The notes: a model not told the origin generated them from the letters alone. A stretch of 64,000 bases of DNA from Parapusillimonas granuli (GCF_013416525.1 NZ_JACCEM010000001.1:496001-560000); one strand, 5' to 3'; shown: positions 43,818 to 54,976, counted from the first letter of the stretch. A program made the numbers and translations.

Positions 43818-44855
43818 TCAGAGGTCTATGGCGATCAGCGCAAGAAAGTCTCCCGACCGCACCAAGCCCCCGTGCAGGCGGCCGATCAGCATGCCCGACG
43901 CGGGAGCCCGCAAGGCCTTTGGCTTGCCGCCCAGCGAGCGAGTGTCATAAAGGCGGGCCAGCGTTTGTCCTTCGTTGACGATATCGCCGAGGTCGGCCAC
44001 ATACTCGATCAGACCTTCTTCCTGGCTGAGCAAATAGCCCGACGCATCATTGGTCATCAGGCGCGTGGGCTGCGGCGCGGGCACGGGGTCGGCCTGCAAT
44101 ATGCCGAGATGCGCCAGGAAGTTGTGCACGCCGCGGCGGGCGATTCGCAGGCTGTCAGGCGTCGTTGAGCCGCCGCCGCCCAGCTCGGTTGAAAGAAACA
44201 GCTTGCCGCGCGATTCGACGGCGTCGTCCAACATGCCTCGGCTATCGAGTTCTTCCAGCACCAGCCCGATCGGTGCGCCGAACGCCAGCAACGCCTGGCG
44301 TGCCCGCTCGCTCGCCAATTCGCAAGGCAGCTTGTGTGAAACGGCAAAGGGATGGAACATCATTGTCCTGCCGCCGGAATGGATATCCAGCACGGCTTGC
44401 GCTCGCTCTATCAGTTCGCTTTCCACGAAGTGCGCGATCTGTTCGGTCAAGGTGCCATCGGAGCGGCCGAGGAAGCTGCGGTTCATGTTGCCGCCGTCGA
44501 TGGGGGACAAGCGCCGGCCGGCGAGGAACGCTGGATAGTTCAGCATGGGCACCAGCAGTACGGCGCCGGCGATGTCGTTCACATCGACCGACTGATAAAA
44601 ATCCAGCAGCGCAACCGCGCCCTCCAGTTCGTCTCCGTGATTCGCTCCGGTCAGCAAAGCGGTCGGGCCATTGCCATTGACGACCATGCCGAAGGGAATG
44701 CGCAGCGTGCCCCAGCCCGACTCATTGCGTGACCAGGGCAGTATGATGTGACCGCTATGCTTGCCTGGGGAGGTTTCCTCGATCTGCAGTGAAACACGCC
44801 CATATTGGCCGGCTGATAGGGGAAGGCCCGTAGGGGGGCTGCCTACGATGTTCAT
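43818..44855 (-). CDS. doeB: succinylglutamate desuccinylase/aspartoacylase family deacetylase, DoeB-like
   Basis: A 345-residue zinc carboxypeptidase-like deacylase of the AstE/AspA family. The zinc ligands are His73 and Glu76 in GANHGDELEG and His159 in LDIHSGGRTM. GGNMNRSFLGR (121-131) is the substrate Arg/Asn motif. The C-terminal beta domain includes EYVADLGDIVNEGQTLARLY. DoeB removes the acetyl group from N-alpha-acetyl-L-2,4-diaminobutyrate made by DoeA, whose gene follows. Its ATG overlaps the MAL stop by 4 bp, so the two are translationally coupled. Confidence 0.86.
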   Translation of the reverse strand: MNIVGSPPTGLPLSAGQYGRVSLQIEETSPGKHSGHIILPWSRNESGWGTLRIPFGMVVNGNGPTALLTGANHGDELEGAVALLDFYQSVDVNDIAGAVLLVPMLNYPAFLAGRRLSPIDGGNMNRSFLGRSDGTLTEQIAHFVESELIERAQAVLDIHSGGRTMMFHPFAVSHKLPCELASERARQALLAFGAPIGLVLEELDSRGMLDDAVESRGKLFLSTELGGGGSTTPDSLRIARRGVHNFLAHLGILQADPVPAPQPTRLMTNDASGYLLSQEEGLIEYVADLGDIVNEGQTLARLYDTRSLGGKPKALRAPASGMLIGRLHGGLVRSGDFLALIAIDL

Positions 44856-46087
44856 GCGGCCTCCAGGATGGCTATCGTGCGGCGCATCTCGTTTTCCTGG
44901 ATCATCAAAGCTTCATCGCCTCCCAGGCCGGGCTTTGCAAGAATGAAATCGGGTCGGCAGGCCAGCGCGACATGAGTGGTAAGCCGTGAGGACTGATCTG
45001 TTTCATTCGCTGTCCCGCCCAGGCAGTAGCCCAACCCTGCGCTGTTGCAGAATAGGGCGGCTTCGATCGTGTTCGTCAGGCTGCCCAGGTCGGGCAGCTT
45101 TATCTGCACCATGTCGGCCGCCTGTGCGTGGCTGAATGCCTGGATGTCCTCAAGCGTGTTGCACCATTCATCGACAATCACCCGTACATCTATGCCTTTT
45201 CGGCGCAGCGTGTCCCGCAGGGCGGCATAGCGCTCGATCTGGTCTTCGCGGGTAGCGGCAATGATGGGAGACTCGATCAGGAAGGGATAGGGGGCGACGG
45301 TATCCTGAATGCGGGCAAGGTAGTCTGCCATGGCCTCCGTATCCGCGCCGAACAGTTCGCCCAGTGTTCCGTATGTGTCCAGATGGATCCTGGGCAGGTA
45401 GTCGGCGTCCCCGATTTGGCGGATGCGATCGGACAGGTACTGAGCGAAATCCAGAAGCTTGTGCCCGTCATGCCCCAGGTCCGTTTCGACGACAGTGAAG
45501 CTTGCATGCGGAAGCAGGGGCACGCGCTTCAGGATCATTCGGTCCAGCAGAATCTGATCGGTCTTGGCAACGGAAACCAGAATGGGGATGGGCGCGTCGC
45601 CGATGCCTGTGTGGAACTCACGATCGACGACCTGAACGGCCAGCTCGCGCGTGGATAGGGCCGCCGCATGCAGGAATGCCTGGCTCAAGCCATAGCGTAT
45701 TGCCGTATGGAGTTTCTTGCCATCGACCCGCAGCTCATCGAACTCGCGCGCCAAAGGCGCGAAGCTGCTGGTGTCGCGGCCAATCAGGCGCGGCGCAACA
45801 TGTTCTTGAAATGACCTTAAATGGTCATCCGGAGCGAACAGCGGGTCGCGTCCCGCCGCCCCGGCAAAAATCACGTCTACGCAGTCTCCGTGCGCGATCG
45901 ATCCGTCTTCCAGCTTCAGCATGATCGAAAGCACCTTGCCGGGCTGGACGATGCGCTGGAATCCTGGCGTGATGGCGGGGCCCTCGAACAGGAAGCCGTT
46001 GGCACGTGCACCGAGCTTGATCGCGGCGAGGTCCTTGTGCACAAATCCGTGGCGGCCGACGGCTGTGATGACTTGCTGAATTTTCAT
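44852..46087 (-). CDS. 3-methylaspartate ammonia-lyase homologue (enolase superfamily)
   Basis: A 411-residue enolase-superfamily protein that aligns over its length with methylaspartate ammonia-lyase (MAL), which removes ammonia from (2S,3S)-3-methylaspartate to give mesaconate. By memory of the Clostridium/Citrobacter enzymes, the key residues are all here: His194 in LLPHASFTVVETD, metal ligands Asp237 (HLDTYGTLGELF), Glu272 (FLIESPI) and Asp306 (VIVDEWCNTLEDI), and catalytic Lys330 in MVQIKLPDLG. GGTANETDQSSRLTTHVALA is the conserved C-terminal segment. No glutamate mutase genes are present. It sits inside the ehu/doe operon, coupled to doeB by a 4-bp overlap, so it probably acts on an intermediate of that pathway. 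That substrate is unknown. Confidence 0.88.
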   Translation of the reverse strand: MKIQQVITAVGRHGFVHKDLAAIKLGARANGFLFEGPAITPGFQRIVQPGKVLSIMLKLEDGSIAHGDCVDVIFAGAAGRDPLFAPDDHLRSFQEHVAPRLIGRDTSSFAPLAREFDELRVDGKKLHTAIRYGLSQAFLHAAALSTRELAVQVVDREFHTGIGDAPIPILVSVAKTDQILLDRMILKRVPLLPHASFTVVETDLGHDGHKLLDFAQYLSDRIRQIGDADYLPRIHLDTYGTLGELFGADTEAMADYLARIQDTVAPYPFLIESPIIAATREDQIERYAALRDTLRRKGIDVRVIVDEWCNTLEDIQAFSHAQAADMVQIKLPDLGSLTNTIEAALFCNSAGLGYCLGGTANETDQSSRLTTHVALACRPDFILAKPGLGGDEALMIQENEMRRTIAILEAA

Positions 46088-46132
46088 GGGAAGCCTTTTC
46101 TTTCTCTTCTGAATGAGGTGGGGGAGTAGGGG

Positions 46133-46786
46133 TCAATCGTGGCGGCGCAGGTGCTTATGGACCATGTCGAGCGAGCGTGCGGCCGCATAGCAGAACAGGC
46201 AAAACAGCAGGCCGACGACGGCCATGGGCTCGACGTAGGTGAAGGACTCAGCCGCCTTGTCCATTGCCACGCCCAGCATTTCGGGTACGGCGACCACGGC
46301 GAGATAAGGCGTGGACTTCAGTATGGACAGCACATAATTGGCAATGGCGGGTATTGCGTTGCGCAGGATCTGCGGCAGCAGAATCATGAAAACGATGTGC
46401 GGTCTGCGCAGCCCTAGCGCTTGCGCGCCTTCCGTCTGGCCATGTGGAATGGATGTGATCGCCGCCTTGAATACCTCTGCCAGATAGCCGGCGTAGTGCA
46501 GGGACAGCGTCATGATGCCGACGGTGATCGCCGACAGATGGATGTTGTAGAAAGGCAGGACAAAATACAGGAAGTACAGCAACGCCAGGATGGGAGTGAT
46601 CCGGAAGAAATCGATGACGACCGTCATGACGAGCGCGATCGGCCGGTTGACGCGGCGCATCAGTTCCAGGGCGAACCCCAGCACGGTGGCGAGCAGACTG
46701 CTGACGATGGTGACCCAGATCGTGGTGATGGCCGCTTCCAGAATGAGCGGCGTGATCGACAGGGCGAACTGGACGTCGAATTTCAT
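46133..46786 (-). CDS. amino acid/ectoine-type ABC transporter permease (EhuD-like)
   Basis: A 217-residue HisM-type permease with about five membrane segments. The EAA loop is EGAQALGLRRPHIVFMILLP, and the start LSITPLILEAAITTIWVTIV is typical. It forms the channel with the 214-residue permease encoded 1 bp upstream. The binding protein is encoded further upstream, and the likely ATPase is at 41.8-42.6 kb. MAL follows 45 bp later. Assignment to ectoine rests on the neighbouring doe genes. Confidence 0.9.
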   Translation of the reverse strand: MKFDVQFALSITPLILEAAITTIWVTIVSSLLATVLGFALELMRRVNRPIALVMTVVIDFFRITPILALLYFLYFVLPFYNIHLSAITVGIMTLSLHYAGYLAEVFKAAITSIPHGQTEGAQALGLRRPHIVFMILLPQILRNAIPAIANYVLSILKSTPYLAVVAVPEMLGVAMDKAAESFTYVEPMAVVGLLFCLFCYAAARSLDMVHKHLRRHD

Positions 46787-46787
46787 G

Positions 46788-47432
46788 TCACTGCTTTCCT
46801 TGTGTGGTCCAGGATTCCAGACGACGCCCCAGTAATGCGAAAGGGTAGGCGAGGACGAAATAGGCCAGCAGCAGAGCGCTATAGACTTCGACCGGCTGGT
46901 ATGTGATCTGGCCGATCTCCTTGGCTTTGAACGTCATGTCCGAAAGCGCCAGCAACGACACGAGCGCCGTGCTTTGTATGAGCCGTATGGCTTCATTGAT
47001 CAGCGACGGAATCATGAGCCGGATGCTTTGGGGCAGCTCCACCAGAGCCAACACATGCAGCCTGGGCAAGCCTAGGGCGGCGCCCGCTTCGATTTGCCCG
47101 CGGGCCAGCGTTTGCAGCGCGGCGCGCACCACTTGGCTGCCGTATGCGCCTACGTTGCACCCGATCACCAGTGCTGCGACGCTCATGGCGGACCAGCGCA
47201 GTCCGACGAAGGGCAGCAGATAATAGAACACGTAAAGTAGGATGATGACCGCGTTGCTGCGCCAGAATTCAATGATGAACGTGATGCCTTTGCGCGGGAG
47301 GCCTCGCGTAAGGTATTGAAGTATGCCGAACACGAATGCGAAGGGAATGGCATACAGCAAGGCGTAGCCGACCACCTGCAGGGTGATGTCGGCGCCTTCC
47401 AGGATGCCGGCCAGAATCTCTAGAAGTGACAT
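46788..47432 (-). CDS. amino acid/ectoine-type ABC transporter permease (EhuC-like)
   Basis: A 214-residue HisQ-type permease with about five membrane segments. The EAA loop is AGAALGLPRLHVLALVELPQ; YAIPFAFVFGILQYLTRGL and WRSNAVIILLYVFYYLLPF are membrane segments. It lies 63 bp after the binding-protein gene and directly before the second permease. The pair resembles HisQM/EhuCD organisation. Confidence 0.9.
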   Translation of the reverse strand: MSLLEILAGILEGADITLQVVGYALLYAIPFAFVFGILQYLTRGLPRKGITFIIEFWRSNAVIILLYVFYYLLPFVGLRWSAMSVAALVIGCNVGAYGSQVVRAALQTLARGQIEAGAALGLPRLHVLALVELPQSIRLMIPSLINEAIRLIQSTALVSLLALSDMTFKAKEIGQITYQPVEVYSALLLAYFVLAYPFALLGRRLESWTTQGKQ

Positions 47433-47495
47433 AGTGGGATCCGGATTGCCTTCAAGGCCGGACGGCGGGCGGATACGCCGCCGTCCGGGGGGGCT

Positions 47496-48362
47496 TTATT
47501 CTTTGCAAAGCTGGTCGCGCGGTGTCGTGGCGGCTGTCTCGGATTCCGTGAAGCCGTAACGTTTCATGATTTCCAGCAGGCGCCCGTCCTGCTTCATGCG
47601 CCCGATTTCGGCATCAAAAGCGTTGCGCAGGGCGATGTCTTCGAGGCGGAAGGCGACACCCACATTGCCGAATACTTCGTTGCCCTGAGCATCTTTGACG
47701 CCTTCGAAAGGCACGACGCGTTCCAGGCCCTGCACCTTCGGATCGGAAAGCAAGGCGACTGCTGCACCGGAAGTGGATACCTGGACGTCGACACGGCCGG
47801 CGAGCAAGGCGGACATGGTGGACTGGTTGTCCTGGAACAAGATCTGGCGATCCTTGGGAACGCCGGCCATGTCGGCATGCTTGGCGGTCAGGCTGCCCCG
47901 GGTGGCGCCGAAGATCACATCTTTTTTGTTGGCGATGTCGGCGAAGCCGCGGATGTTTTTAGGATTGCCCGCTCTGACGATGGCCGCGTCGGGCACTTTG
48001 AGCGTGGTTTCGGTGAACGAGACGAGCTTGCACCGCTGGGGAGTGATGTACAGGCCGCCGGTGGCGGCGTCGAAACGGCCGGCCTGCAGGCCTGGAATCA
48101 ACGCCGGAAACTGCGTGATGACGACGTCGATTTTCTGGATGCCCAAAGGCTTGAGTGCTTCCTTGATGATGTCGACGTCGAATCCCTTGAGTTCGCCCGA
48201 AGCGTCCCGCCAGCCCCAGGGCGCTTGGTTGTAGATACCGACGACGAATTTTCCTTCCTTCTTGATGCGTTCCAAAGAGTTGTCCGCCGCGGCGGGCGCG
48301 GAGCCGATGACCAGCATGGCCGCAGCCATCATGAGCGCTTTCAATGAGCCGGATAGTCGCAT
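47496..48362 (-). CDS. ehuB: periplasmic solute-binding protein of amino acid/ectoine ABC transporter (EhuB-like)
   Basis: A 288-residue family 3 solute-binding protein with a signal peptide of about 26 residues ending SAPAAA. GIYNQAPWGWRDASGELKGF, ITQFPALIPGLQAGRFDAAT and GGLYITPQRCKLVSFTETTL closely match the EhuB type (LIPGLxAGRFD...YITPxRC). It captures the substrate in the periplasm for the two permeases downstream. It is the first gene of the minus-strand operon and is divergent from the MocR regulator, with a 134-bp control region. Hydroxyectoine or another compatible solute could also be the ligand. Confidence 0.86.
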   Translation of the reverse strand: MRLSGSLKALMMAAAMLVIGSAPAAADNSLERIKKEGKFVVGIYNQAPWGWRDASGELKGFDVDIIKEALKPLGIQKIDVVITQFPALIPGLQAGRFDAATGGLYITPQRCKLVSFTETTLKVPDAAIVRAGNPKNIRGFADIANKKDVIFGATRGSLTAKHADMAGVPKDRQILFQDNQSTMSALLAGRVDVQVSTSGAAVALLSDPKVQGLERVVPFEGVKDAQGNEVFGNVGVAFRLEDIALRNAFDAEIGRMKQDGRLLEIMKRYGFTESETAATTPRDQLCKE

Positions 48363-48383
48363 GGTTGTCTCCTCGTTTTGTTT

Positions 48384-48472
48384 TAGAAAAAATCGCTAGA
48401 ATAAAATTAGAACAATTTCAGATTAATATCAATCCAATATGTCGGTCAAGTGATTTATTGATCTGGTACAAT
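48384..48472. promoter_or_regulatory. AT-rich divergent control region with TAGAA repeats
   Basis: The 134-bp gap between ehuB and the MocR gene is strikingly AT-rich for this window. TAGAA occurs three times (48384-48388, 48397-48401, 48408-48412), two of them within TAGAATAAAAT and TAGAACAATTT. MocR regulators usually bind direct repeats in such positions. TACAAT at 48467-48472 is a possible -10 for the regulator. TTGACC on the minus strand (48449-48444), followed by GATATTAAT, is a possible promoter for ehuB. Confidence 0.45.
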
Positions 48473-48496
48473 TCGCGGCAAAGAAAGGAAAATTCA

Positions 48497-49885
48497 ATGG
48501 ACGACTGGATAGACGGCATTCAGATACGGGGCCGCCCCAAGCATGCCGCGTTGACGGCGGCGATTCTTGATGCGATCGAATCGGGCAAGCTGGGCAGCGG
48601 AGTGCAACTGCCTACCCAGCGCGACCTGGCCGCGCGCCTGGGCATGTCGGTGCAGACGGTCAGCAACTGCTATCAGGAGTTGCAGCGCCGGGGGGTAGTG
48701 AGCTCGGTGGTTGGCAGAGGCAGCTTCGTGACCGCCAGGGCCGCTGCGGCGGGCTCTTTTCTCGCGGCGCCCGGTACGGGCGACGACATTGATTTGTCCG
48801 TGGTACAGGGCATTTATACGGAAGCCCATGAAACGGCCGCGCGCCAGCTCATGCAGGCCTTGTCCCAGGAAGACAACAGCACGTGGATGTATCCGTCCAG
48901 ACCCGTTGCCGGCCTGGTTCGGCACAGGGACATCGCCGCCGGTTGGCTGAATGCGCGGGGCATATGCGCAAGCACGGAAAACCTCATCATCACCAACGGT
49001 GCCACGCAAGCGATTTTCCTGGCACTGGCAGCCGTCGGCCGTCCTGGCGACACTGTGCTGACCGAGCATCTGACCGAGAATGGCATCATCGGCGCAGCCA
49101 ATGTGCTGGGCCTGAAACTGCGTGGCTTGCCAACCGATCATGAGGGCGTGCTGCCAGATGCATTCGATGCCGCATGCAGCCAATTCAAGGTTGCGGCGCT
49201 GGTATGGGTTCCAACCTTCGGCAACCCGATCGGCCATCTTGCTTCTCTGGCCCGAAGGGAGCAGATCGCCGCCATTGCGCAACGGCACGGAGTGGCGGTG
49301 ATCGAAGACGAAGTCTATCGGCCCCTGCTGTCGGATTCCTTGCCGTCGATTTCAGAGCTGGTTCCCGAATTGGGATTCACGGTGACGAGCATGACCAAAT
49401 CGGTCATGACCGGCTTGCGGGTGGGATACTTGGTTGCCCCACATTTGTTCTGCCTGCGCATCGCGGGCATTTTGCGCGCCGTCAGCTGGAATACGGCGCC
49501 GCTGATGGCTGAGATCGCCTACAGCTGGATGTTCGACGGCACGGCGGCACGGTTGATCGAAGTCCAGCGCCGCGAACTGCGCGCGCGCAACGCGATTCTT
49601 TATGAAGAGCTGTCCGCCCATTTGACTACCCGGCATGAGCTGTCGCCAACGGCGTGGCTGAACGTGCCCGCCAGCTGGACAGAAGATTCGCTGATCGGCG
49701 TATTGCGTGAGCGCGGTGTGCTCGTCACAGGGTCGCGGCCTTTCGCTGTGGATCCACCATCACGTCAGGAAGGTATACGGATCGGCCTGGCGGGCGCGGT
49801 AACGCAGGCTGGGCTCAGGGCCGGTCTGCAAACCATCGCTGCAACCATGGAGCAATTGCCTACACTGTCGAACGTTCGCGTCTGA
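48497..49885 (+). CDS. enuR: MocR/GntR family regulator with aminotransferase-like domain, EnuR-like
   Basis: A 462-residue MocR-type regulator. Residues 10-80 are a GntR winged helix (ESGKLGSGVQLPTQRDLAAR, then MSVQTVSNCYQELQRRG). The rest is a fold-type I aminotransferase domain with Asn243 in TFGNPIGH, Asp271 in VIEDEVYRPLLSD and the PLP-lysine Lys301 in TSMTKSVMTGLRVGYL. This lysine falls almost exactly where EnuR, the ectoine-responsive repressor, has its PLP-binding Lys (residue 302 as I recall). EnuR senses the DoeA/DoeB intermediates through PLP. It is divergent from ehuB, as expected for the regulator of the ehu/doe operon. ATG 48497 follows AAAGGAAAATTCA. Confidence 0.85.
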   Translation: MDDWIDGIQIRGRPKHAALTAAILDAIESGKLGSGVQLPTQRDLAARLGMSVQTVSNCYQELQRRGVVSSVVGRGSFVTARAAAAGSFLAAPGTGDDIDLSVVQGIYTEAHETAARQLMQALSQEDNSTWMYPSRPVAGLVRHRDIAAGWLNARGICASTENLIITNGATQAIFLALAAVGRPGDTVLTEHLTENGIIGAANVLGLKLRGLPTDHEGVLPDAFDAACSQFKVAALVWVPTFGNPIGHLASLARREQIAAIAQRHGVAVIEDEVYRPLLSDSLPSISELVPELGFTVTSMTKSVMTGLRVGYLVAPHLFCLRIAGILRAVSWNTAPLMAEIAYSWMFDGTAARLIEVQRRELRARNAILYEELSAHLTTRHELSPTAWLNVPASWTEDSLIGVLRERGVLVTGSRPFAVDPPSRQEGIRIGLAGAVTQAGLRAGLQTIAATMEQLPTLSNVRV

Positions 49886-50092
49886 CCAAAAAGACGCAGG
49901 CCTGGCAGTGGAAGCGCGAGGGGATCCTGGAGGGGCGCAAGGAAGAAGGTATTTGCTTCGTGATCCCAGGCCGGCGCTGCATGGCCATGGCGGGGCACTA
50001 CTCGCCAGGTCGTGTTGCAACATGCCTGGGCATGCTGCAACTCTCGCCTTCTATGGGCATGCGGGCAGCCAGATTGAAAACGTGAAAACGCC
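49886..50092. other. intergenic stretch with possible degraded coding remnant
   Basis: A 207-bp gap between convergent genes at the right edge of the ectoine cluster. A plus-strand frame from 49882 to 50085 is open without a proper start and reads TKKTQAWQWKREGILEGRKE at its beginning. This hydrophilic stretch is not one I can assign with confidence. It may be the end of a lost gene or chance. The second half carries a hairpin, described separately. Confidence 0.3.
50014..50041. terminator. hairpin between convergent MocR and liuD genes
   Basis: GTTGCAACATGC (50014-50025) and GCATGCTGCAAC (50030-50041) form a 12-bp stem with one mismatch and a 4-nt loop. It is followed on the plus strand by TCTCGCCTTCT. 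The location between two convergent genes fits a bidirectional terminator. Confidence 0.45.
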
Positions 50093-52108
50093 CTAATCCA
50101 GCGCCAGCAATTCCGCCCCGTCCCCCACCTGGTCGCCGAGCGCGAAAAACACTTCCCGCACGGTTCCGTCCTTGGGCGACTGTATCGTGTGCTCCATTTT
50201 CATGGCTTCCATCACGAGCAGCGCATCGCCGGCTTTCACGGTATCGCCGGGCTTGACGGCGATGGAGATGATTTTCCCCGGCATGGGCGCCGTCAGGCTG
50301 CCGCCCTGGTCGCTGCTTTCATCCACGGAATGCGCAAGAGGATCGTGGTGCTCCAGCACGGTCAGGGCGCCGTCCGCATGGACATGGATGCGGTCGCCCC
50401 GGGTGATCACCTTGGCTCGCGCGTCGACCTCGCCGAGGCGGATGCGGACCTCGCACTGGCCGGGGCGCAGGACTTCCGCCCGCCACTCGAAAGGCTGCAT
50501 GGCGCCGCCGGCCGAGCAGAGCCATTGGTCGGCAACGCGCCGCAGGAGCACCGTGCGGGTGTCTTCGTGGTGGCGCAAGGAGAATGGCCTTTCATAGACG
50601 CCGCCGATGCGCCAGCCGTCCAGCGCGTCCCAGGGGTCGATGCCGGCGGCGCGCCGGTGTGCGTCGGAACTGGTCTGGCCTCGGCCGGCCAGCACGGCGG
50701 CGACCGCCAGCGCGCATGCGGTATCGGACGCCGGCGCGGGCGGCGGGAACAGGCTGTCATGGCGGCGTTCGATCAGGCCGGTATCCAGGTCGGCCTGGGC
50801 GAAGGCCTCGTCCAGCATGAGGCGGCGCAGGAACGCGACGTTGGTCTGGACGCCGACGCACTGCAGGTCTTCCAGCGCCTGCGCCATGCGGGCCCGGGCC
50901 TGGTCGCGGTCGTCGCCCCGCACGATGAGCTTGGCGATCATGGGGTCGTAATAGGGCGTGATGGCGTCGCCTTCGCGCACCCCGCCGTCTATGCGCACGT
51001 CGCCGTTGACGAACGCCACGTGTTGCGGAAGATTCAGGACGTCCAGCCGGCCGATGGAGGGCAGGAAGCCGTTGTCCGGGTTCTCGGCATAGATGCGCGC
51101 TTCGATGGCATGGCCGCTGAACGCCAGCTGGGCCTGGTCCACCGGCAACGGTTCGCCGGCGGCGACGCGCAGCTGCCATTCCACCAGGTCGTGGCCGGTG
51201 ATCATCTCGGTGACGGGGTGCTCCACCTGCAGGCGCGTGTTCATTTCCATGAAGTAGAAGCGTCCGTCGGGCTCGGCGATGAATTCCACCGTGCCGGCGC
51301 CGACATAGCCGACGGCGCGCGCGGCGGCGACGGCGGCCTCGCCCATGGCGCGCCGGCGTTCGTCCGTCATGCCCGGGGCGGGGGCTTCTTCGATGACCTT
51401 CTGGTGGCGGCGCTGCACCGAGCAGTCGCGCTCGAACAGGTAGACGCAGTTCCCATGGCGGTCGGCGAACACCTGGATTTCGATGTGGCGCGGCTTCTGC
51501 AGATAGCGTTCGATGAGGACCTTGTCGTCGCCGAAGCTGCTTGCTGCTTCGCGCTTGCAGGACGCCAGGGCCTCCCGGAAGGCGGCGGCCGAGGCGACGA
51601 TGCGCATGCCTTTGCCGCCGCCCCCCGCGCTCGCCTTGATGAGCACCGGGTAGCCGATGAGTTCGGCCTGGGCCTGCAGGAATTCGGGATCCTGGTTTTC
51701 GCCGTGGTAGCCGGGCACGAGCGGAACGCCGGCGGTTTCCATCAGCGATTTCGCCGCCGACTTGCTGCCCATGGCCGCGATGGCGCCGGCCGGCGGCCCC
51801 ACGAAGACGATGCCCGCGTCGGCGCAAGCCTGGGCGAATCCTTCATTTTCGGACAGGAAGCCATAGCCCGGATGGATGGCCTGGGCGCCCGCGGCGCGGG
51901 CGGCGTCGAGTATGGCCGAGCCGCGCAGGTAGCTGTCGCGCGGCTCGGGGCCGCCGATGGGGATGGCCACGTCGCAGGCGGCGACGTGGCGCGCCTGCGC
52001 GTCGGCCTCGGAATAGACGGCAACGGTGCGCAGGCCCAGGCGCCGCGCGGTGGCGGCGACGCGGCATGCGATCTCGCCACGGTTCGCGATCAGTAGGGTG
52101 TTGAACAC
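50093..52108 (-). CDS. liuD: methylcrotonoyl-CoA carboxylase, biotin-containing alpha subunit
   Basis: A 671-residue acyl-CoA carboxylase alpha subunit. The biotin carboxylase domain starts FNTLLIANRGEIACRVAATA and contains the ATP-grasp loop KASAGGGGKGMRIV, and EFIAEPDGRFYFMEMNTRLQ. The C-terminal biotinyl domain has the biotinylated Lys637 in VMEAMKMEHT. It carboxylates biotin for the beta subunit encoded 13 bp upstream. The leucine-pathway assignment comes from the neighbouring liuB, isovaleryl-CoA dehydrogenase and thiolase genes. It is the last gene of the operon. Confidence 0.93.
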   Translation of the reverse strand: MFNTLLIANRGEIACRVAATARRLGLRTVAVYSEADAQARHVAACDVAIPIGGPEPRDSYLRGSAILDAARAAGAQAIHPGYGFLSENEGFAQACADAGIVFVGPPAGAIAAMGSKSAAKSLMETAGVPLVPGYHGENQDPEFLQAQAELIGYPVLIKASAGGGGKGMRIVASAAAFREALASCKREAASSFGDDKVLIERYLQKPRHIEIQVFADRHGNCVYLFERDCSVQRRHQKVIEEAPAPGMTDERRRAMGEAAVAAARAVGYVGAGTVEFIAEPDGRFYFMEMNTRLQVEHPVTEMITGHDLVEWQLRVAAGEPLPVDQAQLAFSGHAIEARIYAENPDNGFLPSIGRLDVLNLPQHVAFVNGDVRIDGGVREGDAITPYYDPMIAKLIVRGDDRDQARARMAQALEDLQCVGVQTNVAFLRRLMLDEAFAQADLDTGLIERRHDSLFPPPAPASDTACALAVAAVLAGRGQTSSDAHRRAAGIDPWDALDGWRIGGVYERPFSLRHHEDTRTVLLRRVADQWLCSAGGAMQPFEWRAEVLRPGQCEVRIRLGEVDARAKVITRGDRIHVHADGALTVLEHHDPLAHSVDESSDQGGSLTAPMPGKIISIAVKPGDTVKAGDALLVMEAMKMEHTIQSPKDGTVREVFFALGDQVGDGAELLALD

Positions 52109-52121
52109 GGCGACTCCTTGA

Positions 52122-53729
<1,608 letters not shown>

Positions 53730-53802
53730 TGCTCTTCCTGGAGGCTTGGGGTTGAAAAAAAGGGCGCCGGCCTGGGCCGCGGCGCCCCGCGATGCCGGCG
53801 CG

Positions 53803-54976
<1,174 letters not shown>

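Noticed and set aside
44852-46087. Presence of MAL taken as evidence for a methylaspartate cycle or glutamate fermentation
   Set aside because: No glutamate mutase, mesaconase or mesaconyl-CoA genes are in the window, and the gene is coupled to doeB.
50189-52096. Plus-strand open frame of about 635 codons opposite liuD
   Set aside because: Shadow of the carboxylase gene: no start context and no recognisable motif.
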